NCBI GenBank assembly: GCA_010912705.1
Contig: POWB01000002.1
Coordinates: forward strand, 124,001 to 188,000
DNA: 64,000 nucleotides
Source of the DNA: Halochromatium sp.
GTDB taxonomy: Bacteria > Pseudomonadota > Gammaproteobacteria > Chromatiales > Chromatiaceae
Direction of reading: 5' to 3'
A program made the position numbers and the translations under genes. Shown in pieces: positions 26,234-35,064 of this stretch; the stretch's first letter is position 1; every line of letters begins with the position of its first letter. Below the pieces are notes generated by a model, which did no database searches, was not told the origin of the DNA, and saw nothing but the letters and a program-made list of their open reading frames with translations.

Positions 26234-27109
26234 ATGACAATGCTGCAGTGCGGTGCTCGGTCACTGGATCTGACCGAGCCGCGCGTGATGGGCATCTTGA
26301 ACGTCACCCCCGACTCCTTCTCGGACGGGGGTGATTTCGTTTCTGTTGCGCGCGCGCTCGAGCATGCCGAGGCAATGGTCGCTGAGGGTGCTGCGATCAT
26401 CGACGTTGGTGGTGAGTCAACGCGGCCGGGTGCTGAGCCGGTGGCAGAGGCCCTTGAGATCGAGCGGGTAGTGCCGGTGATCGAGGCATTGGCAGCGCGG
26501 ATTTCAGTGCCGATCTCGATTGATACCTCCAAGCCTGGGGTGATGCGCGCAGCAGCCTCTGCAGGTGCCGGCTTGATCAACGATATTGCTGCACTGCGAG
26601 CACCAGAGGCATTGGCGGTAGCGGCTGAGACGGGTCTGCCGGTCTGTCTCATGCACATGCAGGGTCAGCCGCGTACCATGCAGCAGCAACCGCACTATGA
26701 GGATGTGGTTGCTGATGTGATTCGGTTCCTGCGTTCACGCATCACTGCCTGCGAGCAGGTTGGCATCCCGCGCCATCGGCTACTCGTTGATCCCGGTTTT
26801 GGTTTTGGCAAGCGCCTCGCGCATAATCTCAGCCTATTGGCGCGGCTGGAGCAGCTCACTGAGCTGCGATTGCCGCTCGTTGTTGGACTGTCGCGCAAGT
26901 CGATGCTGGGTGCGCTGACTGGGCGCGAGGTACGCGACCGAGTTGCGGCGGGGGTTGCGGCGACCAGCATCGCACTGGCGCATGGTGCTGCTATCATCCG
27001 CACGCATGATGTCGCGGCCGCTGTGGATGCCGTCCGCGTCTTCACCGCTGTTGCGGAAGTCAAGCATCAAGTAGCCACAGGGTCGAGCGCGATACTGAAT
27101 CAAGGCTGA
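26234..27109 (+). CDS. folP: Dihydropteroate synthase
   Basis: A 291-residue TIM-barrel enzyme joining p-aminobenzoate to the pterin diphosphate in folate synthesis. Motifs: VMGILNVTPDSFSDGGDF, GGESTRPGAE, LINDIAAL, DPGFGFGK and VGLSRKSMLG. The ATG at 26234 lies 41 bp after the ftsH stop; no strong Shine-Dalgarno sequence is seen. The frame extends upstream into the end of ftsH, but those residues do not belong to the family. The ftsH-folP-glmM order is conserved in gammaproteobacteria. Confidence 0.95.
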   Translation: MTMLQCGARSLDLTEPRVMGILNVTPDSFSDGGDFVSVARALEHAEAMVAEGAAIIDVGGESTRPGAEPVAEALEIERVVPVIEALAARISVPISIDTSKPGVMRAAASAGAGLINDIAALRAPEALAVAAETGLPVCLMHMQGQPRTMQQQPHYEDVVADVIRFLRSRITACEQVGIPRHRLLVDPGFGFGKRLAHNLSLLARLEQLTELRLPLVVGLSRKSMLGALTGREVRDRVAAGVAATSIALAHGAAIIRTHDVAAAVDAVRVFTAVAEVKHQVATGSSAILNQG

Positions 27110-27138
27110 GGATTGATTGGACCTAGAAAGGTGAAGAG

Positions 27139-28479
27139 TTGAAGCGCAAATATTTCGGCACCGATGGCATTCGGGGGCGTGTCGGTGACCCGAGCGTGAG
27201 CCCTGATTTCGTGGTCAAGCTAGGCTGGGCCGCCGGTCGGGTGCTAGGGCGTGGCGACGGCAGCACGGTGCTGATCGGCAAGGACACCCGGATCTCCGGC
27301 TATATGTTCGAGTCGGCCCTCGAGGCGGGTTTGGTTGCAGCCGGTGTTGATATCCGCCTGCTGGGGCCGATGCCGACCCCGGGCGTTGCCTATCTGACCC
27401 GGACCTTTCGCGCTGCTGCCGGTATCGTCATCACCGCGTCGCATAATCCGTACGACGACAATGGCATTAAATTCTTTTCAAGCCATGGCGATAAGCTGCC
27501 CGATGAGGTCGAGTGCGCGATCGAGGAGATGGTCGATCAGCCATTACGCACCGTCCCCTCGGCTGATCTTGGGAAGGTGCGCCGGGTTGAGGATGCGGCT
27601 GGTCGTTATATCGAATTCTGCAAGAGCAGTGTCCCCGCTTCGACCACACTGAAGGGGCTCAAGCTGGTCATCGATTGTGCCAATGGCGCTACCTACAACG
27701 TGGCGCCCTTCGTTTTCGAGGAGCTTGGTGCCGAGGTCGTGACGATCGGCACGCAGCCCGATGGTTTCAATATCAACCGTGAGGTTGGCTCGACCAAGCC
27801 CGGTGCCTTAGCCGAGGCCGTGGTTGCCGAGGGGGCAGCACTCGGCATCGCCTTCGATGGTGACGGTGATCGGTTGATGATGGTCGATGCGAATGGGCAG
27901 CTGGTCGATGGAGATGCCTTGATTTATCTGATCGCCAATTCGCGCCGGGCAGCCCATGAGCTGCGTGGCGCGGTGGTGGGCACCCTGATGAGCAATCTAG
28001 GGCTGGAGCTGGCGCTGCGGCGACTGGGCATCGACTTCGTGCGCACCCAGGTCGGTGATCGCTACATCATGGAGCAGCTGAAGCGCGATGGCGGCATGCT
28101 TGGGGGCGAGCCCTCTGGACACATCATCTGTCGCGATCGCACCACCACCGGCGACGGTATCATTGCGGCGCTGCAGGTGCTGCAGGCGCTGAGCGAGGCT
28201 CATACCACCTTGGCTGATGCGGTACGGCCGGTCGAGCGCTATCCGCAGGTGCTGATCAACGTCCGTCTGGAGCGACGCATCGATGTGATGACCCGTCCGC
28301 GCATTCAGGACGCGGTGCGTGCCGCCGAGGCGAGTCTGGGCGATCAGGGCCGTATTCTGCTGCGTCATTCCGGCACCGAGCCCTTGGTGCGGGTCATGGT
28401 GGAAGGTTGCGATGCCGCTCATGTCCAGACTCTTGCCGAGGAACTCGCTGGTTTAGTGCGTGCGGAGTTGGGGGGCTGA
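27139..28479 (+). CDS. glmM: Phosphoglucosamine mutase
   Basis: A 446-residue enzyme that converts glucosamine-6-phosphate to glucosamine-1-phosphate for peptidoglycan and LPS precursors. The N-terminus [10 protein letters not shown], the phosphoserine loop [16 protein letters not shown], the metal loop DGDGDR and the phosphate-binding [15 protein letters not shown] are intact. The start codon is TTG at 27139 with AGGTGAAG just upstream; no nearby ATG exists in frame. The usual followers secG and tpiA are absent here. Confidence 0.96.
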   Translation: MKRKYFGTDGIRGRVGDPSVSPDFVVKLGWAAGRVLGRGDGSTVLIGKDTRISGYMFESALEAGLVAAGVDIRLLGPMPTPGVAYLTRTFRAAAGIVITASHNPYDDNGIKFFSSHGDKLPDEVECAIEEMVDQPLRTVPSADLGKVRRVEDAAGRYIEFCKSSVPASTTLKGLKLVIDCANGATYNVAPFVFEELGAEVVTIGTQPDGFNINREVGSTKPGALAEAVVAEGAALGIAFDGDGDRLMMVDANGQLVDGDALIYLIANSRRAAHELRGAVVGTLMSNLGLELALRRLGIDFVRTQVGDRYIMEQLKRDGGMLGGEPSGHIICRDRTTTGDGIIAALQVLQALSEAHTTLADAVRPVERYPQVLINVRLERRIDVMTRPRIQDAVRAAEASLGDQGRILLRHSGTEPLVRVMVEGCDAAHVQTLAEELAGLVRAELGG

Positions 28480-28483
28480 GCTG

Positions 28484-29851
28484 ATGCAAACGACCTCGAT
28501 TCACGGCATGTGGTCATCGCGACTCGCCTTTATCTTCGCCGCGACCGGCTCTGCGGTGGGGCTTGGCAATATCTGGCGTTTCCCCTACACCGCCGGTGAG
28601 TACGGTGGCGGCGCCTTCGTCATCATCTACCTGATCTGTGTTGCGCTCATCGGGGTGCCGATCATGATCGCCGAGATCATGCTGGGGCGCCGCGGGCGGC
28701 AGAGTCCGATCAACACCATGCGGGCACTTGCGGAGCGGGCTGGTGTGAGTCAGGCCTGGCAACTGCTCGGCTGGATGGGCATCCTCTCTGGGTTCTTGAT
28801 CCTTTCGTTCTACAGCGTCATCGCCGGTTGGACCCTGGCCTATGTCTTCCGGGCCGGAACTGGGCTGTTTACCGGTATCGATGGGGCGGCATCGGAGGCG
28901 ATCTTTGGTGACTTGATAGCCGACCCCGAGCGACTCTTGGCCTGGCACACCATCTTTATGGTGCTGGTGGTGATGGTTGTCGCGCGCGGCGTTGCCAGCG
29001 GCCTGGAGAAGGCGGTGCGTCTACTGATGCCGGCCCTCTTTGTGTTGCTGATCGTCATGGTCCTGTATGCGGCCCAAGCGGGAGACTTTGCCGCTGGGCT
29101 CTCATACCTGTTCACCCCGGACTTGGCAGAGCTCAGGGCTAATGCTGGAGAGGCGATCCTGAGCGCTATGGGACAGGCCTTCTTCAGTCTTAGTTTGGGC
29201 ATGGGCGCGATCATGATCTACGGCTCCTATCTCAGTAGCCATGCCTCGATCGGCGGTAACGTGGCCATCATTGCGGGCATGGATACCCTCGTTGCCCTGC
29301 TCGCGGGCCTGGCCATCTTTCCTATCGTCTTTGCCAATGGTCTTGAGCCAAGCTCTGGCCCTGGGCTGATCTTTCAGACCCTGCCGGTGGCCTTTGGGCA
29401 GATGCCGTTCGGGGCCTTCTTTGGCGTGCTGTTCTTCCTGCTGCTGGCGTTTGCGGCCTGGACCTCGGCGATCTCTCTACTAGAGCCGATGGTGGCTTAC
29501 CTGGTCGAGAACAAAGGCTTTAGCCGTGTGCGCGCGTCCTTGCTGGCTGGGGTTGCGGTGTGGCTGCTGGGTATCGCCTGCTTGCTGTCGTTGAACGCAT
29601 GGTCAGGCTTTACGGTCTTCGGTAAGGGTATCCTCGATCTCTTCGATTACCTGACTGCGAATGTGCTGCTTCCGCTCGGCGGCATCTTGATCGCGATCTT
29701 CGTTGGTTGGGTGCTCGATGAGCAGGTGTCCCGAGAGGAGCTTGGTGCCACCAATGGTGCCCTGATGTATCGCCTCTGGCGGGGTCTGATTCGCTGGCTT
29801 GCGCCAGCCTGTGTCATCCTCGTCTTCTTGAACGCAGTTGGATTGATTTGA
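28484..29851 (+). CDS. Sodium-dependent transporter, neurotransmitter:sodium symporter (NSS) family
   Basis: A 455-residue transporter with 11-12 membrane helices. The N-terminus has the family hallmark ATGSAVGLGNIWRFPYTAGEYGG split around unwound TM1 (Na+ and substrate site), preceded by the cytoplasmic WSSR gate Arg. Bacterial members carry amino acids or related amines with Na+; the substrate is not predictable. ATG 28484 lies 4 bp after the glmM stop with a G-rich Shine-Dalgarno-like stretch; the frame overlaps glmM further upstream. Confidence 0.93.
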   Translation: MQTTSIHGMWSSRLAFIFAATGSAVGLGNIWRFPYTAGEYGGGAFVIIYLICVALIGVPIMIAEIMLGRRGRQSPINTMRALAERAGVSQAWQLLGWMGILSGFLILSFYSVIAGWTLAYVFRAGTGLFTGIDGAASEAIFGDLIADPERLLAWHTIFMVLVVMVVARGVASGLEKAVRLLMPALFVLLIVMVLYAAQAGDFAAGLSYLFTPDLAELRANAGEAILSAMGQAFFSLSLGMGAIMIYGSYLSSHASIGGNVAIIAGMDTLVALLAGLAIFPIVFANGLEPSSGPGLIFQTLPVAFGQMPFGAFFGVLFFLLLAFAAWTSAISLLEPMVAYLVENKGFSRVRASLLAGVAVWLLGIACLLSLNAWSGFTVFGKGILDLFDYLTANVLLPLGGILIAIFVGWVLDEQVSREELGATNGALMYRLWRGLIRWLAPACVILVFLNAVGLI

Positions 29852-29852
29852 A

Positions 29853-30287
29853 GTGCCGCTGGTAAAGAAAAGTGCGTTGGTGCGTCACTCGACGCAACAG
29901 ATGTTTGATCTGGTGGCGGACGTGGAGGGCTATCCGCGCTTTCTGCCTTGGTGTCAGGCTGCCACCTTACTATCGCGCAACGAGGACGAGCTCTGTGGGC
30001 GTATCGAGGTCGCAAGACTTGGTGTGCGGCAGGTATTCTCGACCTGCAATAAGCTCGAGCCTCCAGAGCGCATGTACCTGGATCTAAAAGATGGTCCCTT
30101 CCGCAAGCTCAGAGGTCTGTGGACCTTTACTCGCCTGCGCGAGGATGCCTGCAAGGTGGAGCTTGAGCTGGATTTCGAGTTCTCCGGTCGGCTCATCGAC
30201 AAGGCCTTTGGTGGCGTCTTTGGGCAGATCGCAAATTCGATGGTCGATGCCTTTTGTAAACGAGCCGATGAGGTCTATGGTGACTGA
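29853..30287 (+). CDS. ratA: RatA/Coq10-like START-domain protein
   Basis: A 144-residue polyketide cyclase/START-family protein. The VRHSTQQMFDLVADVEGYPRFLPWC region and the C-terminal ANSMVDAFCKRADEVYG are characteristic of RatA (YfjG), related to the ubiquinone-binding Coq10; in E. coli RatA has also been reported to affect ribosome assembly. The start is a GTG one base after the preceding transporter's stop, so it is probably translated from the same mRNA. smpB, the common neighbour, is absent. Confidence 0.93.
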   Translation: MPLVKKSALVRHSTQQMFDLVADVEGYPRFLPWCQAATLLSRNEDELCGRIEVARLGVRQVFSTCNKLEPPERMYLDLKDGPFRKLRGLWTFTRLREDACKVELELDFEFSGRLIDKAFGGVFGQIANSMVDAFCKRADEVYGD

Positions 30288-30615
30288 GCAGACCCTTAAC
30301 GTCGAAGTGGCTTATGCGCGTGAGCGGGCGCAGGCCCTGATCCCGATAAAGGGGCCGTCCGGCATGACGCTGGCGGATGCGATCGAGCGCTCCGGCATCC
30401 TGTCACGCTTCCCCGAGATCGACTTGAAGGTGAATAAGGTTGGTATCTTCGGCAAGGTGGCCAAGCTTGATCAGGTGCTCGCGAGCGGTGACCGGGTGGA
30501 GATCTATCCGCCTCTGATCGCTGATCCAAAGCAGGCACGCAAGCAGCGTGCGACTGGTGCTCAAGCAGAGGGGACGGAGGCAAAGCGGGCAGGGCGCGCA
30601 GCGGCGAGTGCCTGA
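30277..30615 (+). CDS. rnfH: RnfH/RatB family protein (ubiquitin-like fold)
   Basis: A 112-residue protein of the RnfH (YfjF/RatB) family with a beta-grasp fold: VEVAYARERAQALIPIKGPSGMTL followed by IDLKVNKVGIFGKVAKLDQVL and DRVEIYPPLIADPKQARKQRA. The function is not established. The last about 20 residues are Ala/Lys/Arg-rich. It overlaps ratA by 11 bp (start ATG 30277, or GTG 30280), a conserved gene pair. Confidence 0.92.
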   Translation: MVTEQTLNVEVAYARERAQALIPIKGPSGMTLADAIERSGILSRFPEIDLKVNKVGIFGKVAKLDQVLASGDRVEIYPPLIADPKQARKQRATGAQAEGTEAKRAGRAAASA

Positions 30616-30639
30616 GCGCTGGCTGGATAGCCCTGTGGC

Positions 30640-30659
30640 TTGAGCGGCGCAGCGCTCAA
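30640..30659. terminator. Possible hairpin between rnfH and bamE
   Basis: A 7-bp stem (30640-30646 with 30653-30659) with a 6-nt loop lies between two convergent genes and includes the bamE stop. No T-tract is obvious. Confidence 0.3.
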
Positions 30660-31156
30660 TCCTCGGTCTCGACGCCGACGGCGTTTAGAGTGCGGCTGAT
30701 GATGCCGCGGTCATCGCGCCAGTCCGGTACCTCGACTACCACCGTCTCTTCTTCGAGGGCCGCAAGTGCAGCGGCTGGATCAGGTTGGGCAAAACCCTCG
30801 ATACTGACAAGTTGGTCATCTTCAAACCAGAGCGTCAGCCGTTTGGTCTCCATCGGCTGATGCCCGCGGCGAATGGTGTAGATGTAATCCCAGCGGTTGG
30901 TGTGAAATAGATCGGTCAGCAGTGGCGTTCCGAGCAGATAGCGCACCTGTTCGCGATTCATGCCCAACTGGACCTGATTGACCATGCGCTCGGTGATGAT
31001 ATTGCCTTGCTGGACCGTCATCTTGTAGACGAAAGGGAGGTTCGACAGCATGGAGCCGCTGGGACGATCATTGGGTCGCTCGCGGCCTGCGCAGCCGCTG
31101 GTGATGAGGACCGTTGCAAGGATCAGGATCGCGCTAAGAATGACAAGCCTTCGCAT
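30656..31156 (-). CDS. bamE: Outer membrane protein assembly factor BamE (SmpA)
   Basis: A 166-residue lipoprotein of the BAM complex, which inserts beta-barrels in the outer membrane. The signal peptide MRRLVILSAILILATVL ends in the lipobox ITSGC; the SmpA/OmlA domain has GNIITERMVNQVQLGMNREQ and LLGTPLLTDLFHTNRWDY. The C-terminus extends beyond the usual domain by about 60 acidic residues. The ATG at 31156 is chosen because it begins the signal peptide; the frame is open to 31267. It is divergent from fur, a typical arrangement. Confidence 0.94.
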   Translation of the reverse strand: MRRLVILSAILILATVLITSGCAGRERPNDRPSGSMLSNLPFVYKMTVQQGNIITERMVNQVQLGMNREQVRYLLGTPLLTDLFHTNRWDYIYTIRRGHQPMETKRLTLWFEDDQLVSIEGFAQPDPAAALAALEEETVVVEVPDWRDDRGIISRTLNAVGVETED

Positions 31157-31256
31157 CAATCTGCTATAAAGGGTAGGATGGAACAGACATAGATGGTACC
31201 GCACATGAGCGAACGGCATCAGTTTCTCCGACAGACAGTAGGCATGCAGTAGGTCG

Positions 31257-31718
31257 ATGGATAGCAAACCAACGGAGAACCAGCGTCAAATCAAGCAGGC
31301 TGGGCTCAAGGTCACCGTGCCGAGGCTGAAGATCCTGCATATCTTAGAGACCAGTGAGCAGCGGCACCTAAGCGCTGAGGAGGTCTACAAAGAGCTTCTC
31401 GCCGCTGAGGAGGAGATCGGACTGGCGACCGTGTATCGGGTCTTGACCCAGTTCGAGGGCGCTGGCTTAGTGGTTCGTCATCATTTCGAGGGCGGGCAGT
31501 CGGTGTTCGAGTTCAACCGGGGCAGCCACCACGATCATCTCGTTTGCGTCAAATGCGGCGCTGTGGTCGAGTTCTTCGACCAAGTCATCGAAGATAGGCA
31601 ACGGGCGATTGCGGAGCAGAATGGCTTTAAGATCGTCGATCATGCCTTGGTGATCTACGGCGATTGTCTGCAGGCTGAGGACTGTCCTCGGCGCGCAGCA
31701 CTCAAACGGGGCTCGTGA
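31257..31718 (+). CDS. fur: Ferric uptake regulator
   Basis: A 153-residue Fur repressor. The winged helix spans about 10-85 (LATVYRVLTQFEGAGLV), and metal sites are seen in SHHDHLVCVKCG and near FKIVDHALVIYGDC, with a C-terminal CPRRA. It regulates iron uptake, using Fe2+ as corepressor. The divergent bamE gene shares the about 100-bp upstream region. The stop codon overlaps the next gene by four bases (GTGA). Confidence 0.95.
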   Translation: MDSKPTENQRQIKQAGLKVTVPRLKILHILETSEQRHLSAEEVYKELLAAEEEIGLATVYRVLTQFEGAGLVVRHHFEGGQSVFEFNRGSHHDHLVCVKCGAVVEFFDQVIEDRQRAIAEQNGFKIVDHALVIYGDCLQAEDCPRRAALKRGS

Positions 31719-32239
31719 CGCAACAGGAATCACAGCCGGATGCTGCCATTGATGCTGGTGCTCGACTCAGTATTCGGGTCAGCCTCAAGCGACAGCAATT
31801 GATGCTATTGCGCGATGCTGAACTGGTTGAGACCCTCCTTGTTTCAACTGCGCTGCAGGGACCGGGCGAGTTGAATGGGAGCGGTTGTACACCGCGCGGA
31901 CGCCATCGTATCCGCCTCAAGATTGGCGCTGGCTGTCCGGCAGGCGCGGTGTTTCGGGGACGCCGTTGGACTGGCGAGATCTATTCCACAGCCCTAGGCG
32001 CGGCTGCGCCGGAGCGGGATTGGATTCTCAGCCGCATCCTCTGGCTTAGCGGATGCGAGCCCGGGCGCAATCGCGGTGGCTCGGTGGATACTCTAAGGCG
32101 CTATATCTACATCCACGGTTGTCCGGATAGCGAGCCGATGGGGATGCCTCGCTCGCATGGCTGTATACGGATGCGCAATACCGATGTGATGAGACTCTGC
32201 GACAGGGTACCGGTTGGCTGTCCGGTGCTGATCGACTGA
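31715..32239 (+). CDS. L,D-transpeptidase (YkuD)-like protein without visible signal peptide
   Basis: A 174-residue protein with the YkuD signature: IYIHGCPDSE and, about 15 residues later, SHGCIRMRN with the catalytic Cys; the substrate-binding His precedes. This is the ErfK/YbiS/YnhG class that cross-links peptidoglycan or attaches lipoproteins in the periplasm. The GTG start overlaps fur, and the N-terminus is polar (TQQESQPDAA), so no Sec or lipoprotein signal is evident, which is odd for this class. It may act in the cytoplasm on recycled peptides, or a different export route or start applies. Confidence 0.85.
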   Translation: MTQQESQPDAAIDAGARLSIRVSLKRQQLMLLRDAELVETLLVSTALQGPGELNGSGCTPRGRHRIRLKIGAGCPAGAVFRGRRWTGEIYSTALGAAAPERDWILSRILWLSGCEPGRNRGGSVDTLRRYIYIHGCPDSEPMGMPRSHGCIRMRNTDVMRLCDRVPVGCPVLID

Positions 32240-32258
32240 TTGAAGCCTTGACTGATAC

Positions 32259-32318
32259 GGCTGACTGAAGGGCTCAATGAAGGACTCATTGAAGGACTCA
32301 TTGAAGGACAGATTGAAT
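32259..32318 (+). repeat. Five degenerate 12-bp tandem repeats before a truncated permease gene
   Basis: Units GGCTGACTGAAG, GGCTCAATGAAG, GACTCATTGAAG (twice) and GACAGATTGAAT run head to tail and the last one ends in the ATG of the truncated permease frame. Two central units are identical. Confidence 0.8.
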
Positions 32319-32610
32319 GGCGATGTTGCCTTTGGCTGCTGCTCGCTTGAGCGCTGCGCTGCTGGTGATGCTCGGTGCCTGCGTGCTGGTCTTTCTGCTC
32401 ATCCATCTGGTGCCTGGTGATCCGGTCGATGTCATGCTAGGGGAGACTGCGCACGCGGCAGATCGCGAAGCGCTGCGTGCGGCCTTGGGGCTCGATGTAC
32501 CGCTCTGGCAGCAGTATCTTGCTTACCTGAAGGGGCTAGCGCAGCTTGATCTCGGCGAATCCTTGCCGCAGTAGCGGCCGGTGGTAAGCATCCTTGCCGA
32601 TAAGTGCTGA
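32317..32610 (+). pseudogene. Truncated DppB-like ABC transporter permease (remnant)
   Basis: The frame encodes 85 residues that match the N-terminus of dipeptide/oligopeptide ABC permeases: a first membrane helix (AALLVMLGACVLVFLLIHLVPG), PGDPVDVMLGETA and YLAYLKGLAQLDLGESL. An in-frame TAG then interrupts it; the next codons still read RPVVSILADK, like the family's continuation, before a second stop. The remaining membrane domain is missing. This is a decayed 5' remnant, not a functional protein. It lies in front of nagZ; loss of a muropeptide or peptide uptake permease is a plausible history. Confidence 0.8.
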
Positions 32611-32625
32611 GGGTTAGGGTGGTTC

Positions 32626-33675
32626 ATGATGCGGATAGACAACAATCGGCCGACTGAGCGGCGGCCGCTTGGTCCAGTGATGCTGGATCTCGAAGGGACG
32701 CAGCTGAGCGCCGAAGAGTCTGAGCTGCTTCGCCATCCGGCTGTCGGAGGCGTGATCCTGTTTCGGCGCAATTTTGACTGTCCTGAGCAGCTCTTGGCCT
32801 TGACTCAGGCCATTCGTGAGGCCGACGATCGAGGTCTACTGATCGCCGTGGATCAAGAGGGTGGACGGGTGCAGCGCTTTTGTGAGGGGCTCACTCGATT
32901 GCCTGCGGCGGCGCGTTTTGGGCTGCTCTATGAGCAGGATGCGCACCGGGCACTCGAAGCGGCGCGTGAAGTTGGCTGGCTGATGGCTGCTGAGCTGCGC
33001 CAGTTGGGGATCGATTTCAGTTTTGCCCCGGTGCTGGATGTCGAGCAGGGGGTGAGCCGGGTCATTGGTGATCGCGCCTTTGCGACGACGCCGGGGGCGG
33101 TTGCGGCCCTCGCATCGGCTTGGCTGGAGGGGGTGCAGAGCGCAGGTATGGCAGGCTGCGGCAAGCATTTTCCTGGACACGGCGGGGTGGCTGCTGATTC
33201 GCATCTCGAGCTGCCTGAGGATGATCGACCACTCGCTGCGCTAGAAGACGCTGATCTGTTGCCCTTTCGTCGTCTGATCGCGCAGGGGCTCGAAGCGATG
33301 ATGCCGGCGCATGTCCGCTACGCCGCCATCGATCCCCAGCCAGCTGGCTTCTCGGCATTTTGGCTGCGCGAGATGCTGCGTGGACGTCTGCGGTTCGATG
33401 GCGTCATCATCAGCGATGACCTCAATATGGCGGGGGCAGGTGTTGCCGGCGCCCCGGCGGCACGAGCACTTGCCGCCTTGCAGGCGGGTTGTGACCTGGC
33501 CTTGATCTGTAACCATCGGGAAGCGGCGATCGCCGTGGTCGAGGCCCTTGTCGATGGATGGACCTCCGAGTCTGCGGCACGTTTGCAGCGCTTAAGGGGA
33601 CGAGCCGGGCTCGATCTGAACAATGCCAAATGCCGACAGGCGGCGCTGAGCGCGATCGACGACTTGCCACTCTGA
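32626..33675 (+). CDS. nagZ: Beta-N-acetylhexosaminidase NagZ
   Basis: A 349-residue GH3 cytosolic enzyme that removes GlcNAc from recycled muropeptides. The catalytic signature GKHFPGHGGVAADSH and the nucleophile Asp in VIISDDLNMAG are intact, as are LIAVDQEGGRVQRF and SFAPVLDVE. The start is ATG 32626 (or 32629) with GAGGGTTAGGG upstream. With murU (50642) it supports a cell-wall recycling route. The downstream order nagZ-hpt-phosphorylase resembles the Pseudomonas arrangement. Confidence 0.95.
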   Translation: MMRIDNNRPTERRPLGPVMLDLEGTQLSAEESELLRHPAVGGVILFRRNFDCPEQLLALTQAIREADDRGLLIAVDQEGGRVQRFCEGLTRLPAAARFGLLYEQDAHRALEAAREVGWLMAAELRQLGIDFSFAPVLDVEQGVSRVIGDRAFATTPGAVAALASAWLEGVQSAGMAGCGKHFPGHGGVAADSHLELPEDDRPLAALEDADLLPFRRLIAQGLEAMMPAHVRYAAIDPQPAGFSAFWLREMLRGRLRFDGVIISDDLNMAGAGVAGAPAARALAALQAGCDLALICNHREAAIAVVEALVDGWTSESAARLQRLRGRAGLDLNNAKCRQAALSAIDDLPL

Positions 33676-33769
33676 CTCCACCCTGATTCCATCAGCGGTT
33701 CTCATGGGGCTTGAGAATGGTTAGTCTTAGGCGGCTGGATGATCACCCCGCCCTCAACAGGAGTAATCG

Positions 33770-34330
33770 ATGAATAAGCTGTCCGCTGAGCAATACCAGG
33801 CGATCGCCGGACGCACAGAATGTCTGGTCTCTACCGCTGAGGTGGAGGCCGCGCTGCAGCGGATGCGCGATGCCATCGGCGCTAGCCTCGGCGACAAAGA
33901 CCCACTGGTGCTTGCGGTGATGACCGGGGGTATCGTCGCAACCGGCTTGCTGCTACCGCGGCTCGATTTCGCACTGCGGCTGGACTACGTGCATGCGACA
34001 AGATATCGCGGCGGTACCCGGGGTGGTGAGATCGAATGGCGGCATCGGCCCAGTGTGGCGGTGCAGGGCGAGCATGTGCTGGTGATTGATGACATCTTTG
34101 ATGAAGGGCTCACGATGGAGGCCATCGTCAAGGCCTGCTACGAGGATGGGGCGGCGTCCGTGGTGAGCGCTGTGTTGGTGGAGAAGGAGCGTGAGCGCGA
34201 TTGTGACTATCGGCCTGATATTGTCGGTCTTCGCGTCCCTGATCGGTATGTGATGGGGTTTGGGCTTGACTACAAGAGCTACTTCCGCAATGCCGACTGC
34301 ATCCTGGCGGCAAGCTCAGTCGACATCTAG
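33770..34330 (+). CDS. hpt: Hypoxanthine-guanine phosphoribosyltransferase
   Basis: A 186-residue type I phosphoribosyltransferase. The PRPP loop VLVIDDIFDEGLTM is clear; VMTGGIVATGLLLPRL and YVMGFGLDYKSYFRN complete the fold. It salvages hypoxanthine and guanine to IMP and GMP. AGGAG lies 6 nt before the ATG. The nearby methylthiopurine nucleoside phosphorylase would release hypoxanthine that this enzyme reuses. Confidence 0.93.
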   Translation: MNKLSAEQYQAIAGRTECLVSTAEVEAALQRMRDAIGASLGDKDPLVLAVMTGGIVATGLLLPRLDFALRLDYVHATRYRGGTRGGEIEWRHRPSVAVQGEHVLVIDDIFDEGLTMEAIVKACYEDGAASVVSAVLVEKERERDCDYRPDIVGLRVPDRYVMGFGLDYKSYFRNADCILAASSVDI

Positions 34331-34398
34331 GCAGGGCTTTAACTGGCCCAGGCTGCTCTTAGGCCGATCTTTAAAAAACTAATATAATTAATGACTTT

Positions 34399-34427
34399 TT
34401 GACAATTGGCGATCGATGAGCTAAACC
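34399..34427 (+). promoter_or_regulatory. Candidate sigma-70 promoter for the first hemerythrin gene
   Basis: TTGACA at 34399-34404 and TAAACC at 34422-34427, spaced 17 bp, follow an A/T-rich stretch (34371-34400) that could be an UP element. The hemerythrin start is about 35 bp downstream. Confidence 0.45.
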
Positions 34428-34460
34428 CATCCTGAGATTTTTCTAAAGAGGAGGATGGTG

Positions 34461-34904
34461 ATGCAAACACTCGACGGCTACCGCAGTAGTCATGCTGAGC
34501 TACGCCAGATGATCGATGATCTTCGGCTGCTCACGACGCCAGAGCAGCTGAGGATCAGGCCAAATGCGAAGACGGCCTATCAGCTGTTGTGCGATCTTGC
34601 TAAGAAGGTCAAGCTCCATCTGGCTGAGGAAGATAAGCAGCTTTACCCTAACCTGCTTATCCACGAAGACCCCAAGATCAAGTCGATTGCTTGGGGCTTT
34701 ATTAGCGGCGAGAAGCCACTGCGTCGAACCTTCGATGAATATTACAAGCGCTGGCTGAAGAACTGCGATTTCAACTTTAGTGACGAGTTCTTGCAAGAGA
34801 CGCATGAGATCTTCGACATGCTTGCCTATCGGATCGACCGCGAAGAGCAGGTGCTGTTTCCGAAGCTGCTCGAGATCGGCATCTTTGCTGAGCAGCGGGT
34901 CTGA
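34461..34904 (+). CDS. Hemerythrin-like HHE-domain protein (copy 1)
   Basis: A 147-residue all-helical protein. The candidate di-iron ligands are His in SSHAEL, His and Glu in HLAEEDKQLYP, His in ETHEIFDML and Glu in REEQVLFP; the second helix pair is spaced as in HHE domains. It may bind O2 or NO, or sense iron or redox state. ATG 34461 follows AGAGGAGG with 6 nt spacing; the ATG at 34455 touches that site. It stands between hpt and the nucleoside phosphorylase, but has its own candidate promoter. Confidence 0.85.
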   Translation: MQTLDGYRSSHAELRQMIDDLRLLTTPEQLRIRPNAKTAYQLLCDLAKKVKLHLAEEDKQLYPNLLIHEDPKIKSIAWGFISGEKPLRRTFDEYYKRWLKNCDFNFSDEFLQETHEIFDMLAYRIDREEQVLFPKLLEIGIFAEQRV

Positions 34905-35064
34905 TCTTGCTTCCTGCCTGAACTGGGGCAGGATTTTTGAGCCTGGTGTCGCTAGGTATCATTGATTGGATGTCGAGGTGGGCCGTCGCAAAAGGGGTGG
35001 CGTGAGTGTTCAAGCGTCGCCTAGGTCCAGTACAATGTCACTCTGTATATCAGGAGTGGCATTC

